A stretch of 20,402 nt of DNA from NCBI GenBank assembly GCA_027604665.1, contig JADGIZ010000189.1:1-20402 (forward strand). The letters are read 5' to 3'. The notes below the pieces were generated by a model. The model was not told the DNA's origin and did no database searches. It saw nothing but the letters and a program-made list of their open reading frames with translations. This DNA comes from Polyrhizophydium stewartii. Taxonomy: Eukaryota > Chytridiomycota > Chytridiomycetes > Rhizophydiales. Shown piece by piece: positions 18,797 to 20,402 of this stretch (its first letter is position 1; every line of letters begins with the position of its first letter). A program made the translations under genes and the position numbers.

Positions 18797-20313
18797 CTAC
18801 AGATCGGCAATCGAAAGCGGCATCTCGTCGACCTGGGTGTTGTAGAACTTCTCAATGTCGCGGAGCATGGGGATATCGTCGTTGGTGACGAAGTTGATGG
18901 CAACGCCCTTGCGGCCAAAGCGACCGCCACGGCCAATGCGGTGGATGTAGTTCTCGCGGTTGGTGGGCAGGTCGTAGTTGATGACCAGCGAGACCTGCTG
19001 CACGTCGATACCGCGTGCGAGCAGGTCGGTGGTGATGAGCACGCGCGACGAGCCCGAGCGGAACTCGTTCATGATGGTCTGGCGCTCCTGCTGGGTCATC
19101 TCGCCGTGCATGGCCGAGACAGTGAAGTCGCGCGAGCGCATCTTCTCGGTAAGCCAGTCGACCTTCCTCTTGGTGTTGCAGAAGATGACGGCCTGCGTGA
19201 CCGTGACGGTCTCGTACAGGTCGCAGAGGGTGTCGAGCTTCCAGTCCTCCTTCTCGACGGCAATGTAGAACTGCTTGATACCCTCGAGCGTCAGCTCGTC
19301 GCGCTTGACGAGGATGCGCTTGGGGTCGTTCATGAAGCTCTTGGTGACGTCGAGGACCTCGCCCGGCATGGTGGCCGAAAGCAGGACAACCTGGACGTCA
19401 GTGGGCAGGAGCTGGAAGACGTTGTAGATCTGCTCCTTGAAGCCGCGCGAAAGCATCTCGTCGGCCTCGTCGAGAACAAACATCTTGATGTGGTCCGTGC
19501 GCAGGGCACCGCGGTTGATCATGTCTAGGACACGGCCGGGCGTGCCGACAATGACCTGGGGGCCGGCCTGCAGGCGCTCAAAGTCCTCGCGGACGTTGGT
19601 GCCGCCAATGCACGGGTGGCACTCGATCTTGAGGAAGTCGCCCAGGGCGATGATGACCTTCTGGATCTGCTGGGCCAGCTCGCGGGTCGGGGCAAGAACA
19701 AGGGCCTGGCACTGGCGCAGGTTCTCGTCGATGTTCTGCAAGATCGAGATCGAGAAGGTGGCGGTCTTGCCCGTGCCGGACTGGGCCTGGGCGATCACGT
19801 CGTGCTTGCGCAGGACGGGCAGGATGGCGCGCTGCTGGATGACAGACGGGCGCTCGAAACTGGGCCGGGCCGCATGGTTTCGCGTCATTGGCAGGACAGA
19901 GAGTCGAGTCAGTCGACTCGCCAACTGCGCGGCGGGGCAACAGGGGTGCGCGCGGGTCACAAGCGGCAGAGGAGAGGTTGGAGGGCCGCGATCGCATGCT
20001 GCACGGCCACGCACCCGTAGGCGAAGATGCCGCGGAGCAGCTCCTTCTTGAGGTTCATGTCGTCAAAGGTCTCGGCGCGCTCATCGAAGTTGGTCTGGCG
20101 AGCATCGCAAAAGAGGCCACGGTCAGCAAGGGCACGATTGCAGAGGCGGCGGCGCAACGGCGGCGGCGCGGGCGGCGTGCGATCAGTCATGCGGCCGGTA
20201 CGGCGGCAGCGAGACGAGGTCGCGCGCCAGAGGAGGGCGAGCCCCCGGGCGAGGGGCGACGTACCTGGATTTCGTTGTCGACGACCTCGTCGGAGAGTCC
20301 AGACTCGATGGGC
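18797..20313 (-). CDS. EIF4A: Translation initiation factor eIF4A, DEAD-box RNA helicase (5' end off window)
   Basis: eIF4A unwinds mRNA 5' leaders as part of eIF4F in the cytoplasm. Exons 20265-20313, 20015-20094 and 18797-19859 join in phase. The missing first exon lies right of the window, because the 49-bp exon is preceded by a CGCAG acceptor and no usable donor is seen. The exon at 20015-20094 has [18 protein letters not shown], joined by splicing to [12 protein letters not shown] (Q motif). The last exon has all helicase motifs: [56 protein letters not shown] and [10 protein letters not shown], ending [10 protein letters not shown]. The FDDMNL start, [16 protein letters not shown] and [13 protein letters not shown] fit eIF4A rather than the exon-junction helicase eIF4A3. 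The very even third-position G/C use suggests high expression. Confidence 0.96.
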
Positions 20314-20402
20314 CTGCGGCGCGTCGAGTGGGCAGTACGGCACACGGTCAGCATGGTTCTTTGTCGGCAGCGCACATGCCCGGGTCGCCGGCTGCCGGGG
20401 TG
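20314..20402 (-). other. Intron of eIF4A at the right edge
   Basis: Read on the minus strand this is the 3' end of the first eIF4A intron: it ends CGCCGCAG at the exon boundary. The ATGs within it are followed by stops or by donors too close to the acceptor, so they are unlikely starts. Confidence 0.55.

Noticed and set aside
18665..19528. Long plus-strand open frame (287 codons) opposite eIF4A, and another at 19437-20051
   Set aside because: Antisense shadows of a highly GC3-biased helicase exon; no family features, and they ignore the real intron positions.

Overview
The window is nuclear DNA from a GC-rich, intron-dense eukaryote. Every gene I could read has close eukaryotic relatives. 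Nearly all genes are broken by short introns, mostly 50-200 bp with GT-AG ends; one is GC-AG. Reading frames were rebuilt by joining exons at splice sites that keep phase and restore family motifs. The combination of a retinoblastoma protein (absent from Dikarya), a MORN5 flagellar protein and an E3BP/protein X of the pyruvate dehydrogenase complex points to a flagellated opisthokont. An early-diverging zoosporic fungus or a unicellular relative is the best guess, but the lineage is an inference.

Layout, left to right. Positions 59-3134 (+) hold the C-terminal 816 codons of NOT1, the CCR4-NOT scaffold; its 5' part lies off the window. Facing it tail-to-tail is a run of six minus-strand genes: SGF73/ataxin-7 of the SAGA DUB module (3361-5053), NXT1/p15 (5548-6239), cytochrome c oxidase subunit IV (6480-7385), a retinoblastoma pocket protein (7625-11886), a divergent two-domain AAA+ ATPase of the CDC48/AFG2 class (12114-14983) and MORN5 (15191-16049). 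MORN5 is head-to-head, 108 bp apart, with a plus-strand gene for a lipoyl-less E3-binding protein (16158-17746). Then come a small minus-strand coiled-coil gene (17939-18533) and eIF4A (18797-20313, 5' end off the window).

The genes do not form one pathway. Several act on mRNA: NOT1 (deadenylation), SGF73 (SAGA), NXT1 (export), eIF4A (translation) and possibly a THOC7-like protein. Two are mitochondrial (COX IV and E3BP).

The most unusual items are two. The AAA+ protein has lost the Walker B glutamate in both ATPase domains (Asp-Asn in D1, Asp-Gln in D2); the D2 glutamine codon abuts a GC splice donor. The E3BP has a peripheral subunit-binding domain but no lipoyl domain, a catalytically dead core and a three-copy ADxFDxL repeat. 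I found no CRISPR array, mobile element, tRNA or rRNA.
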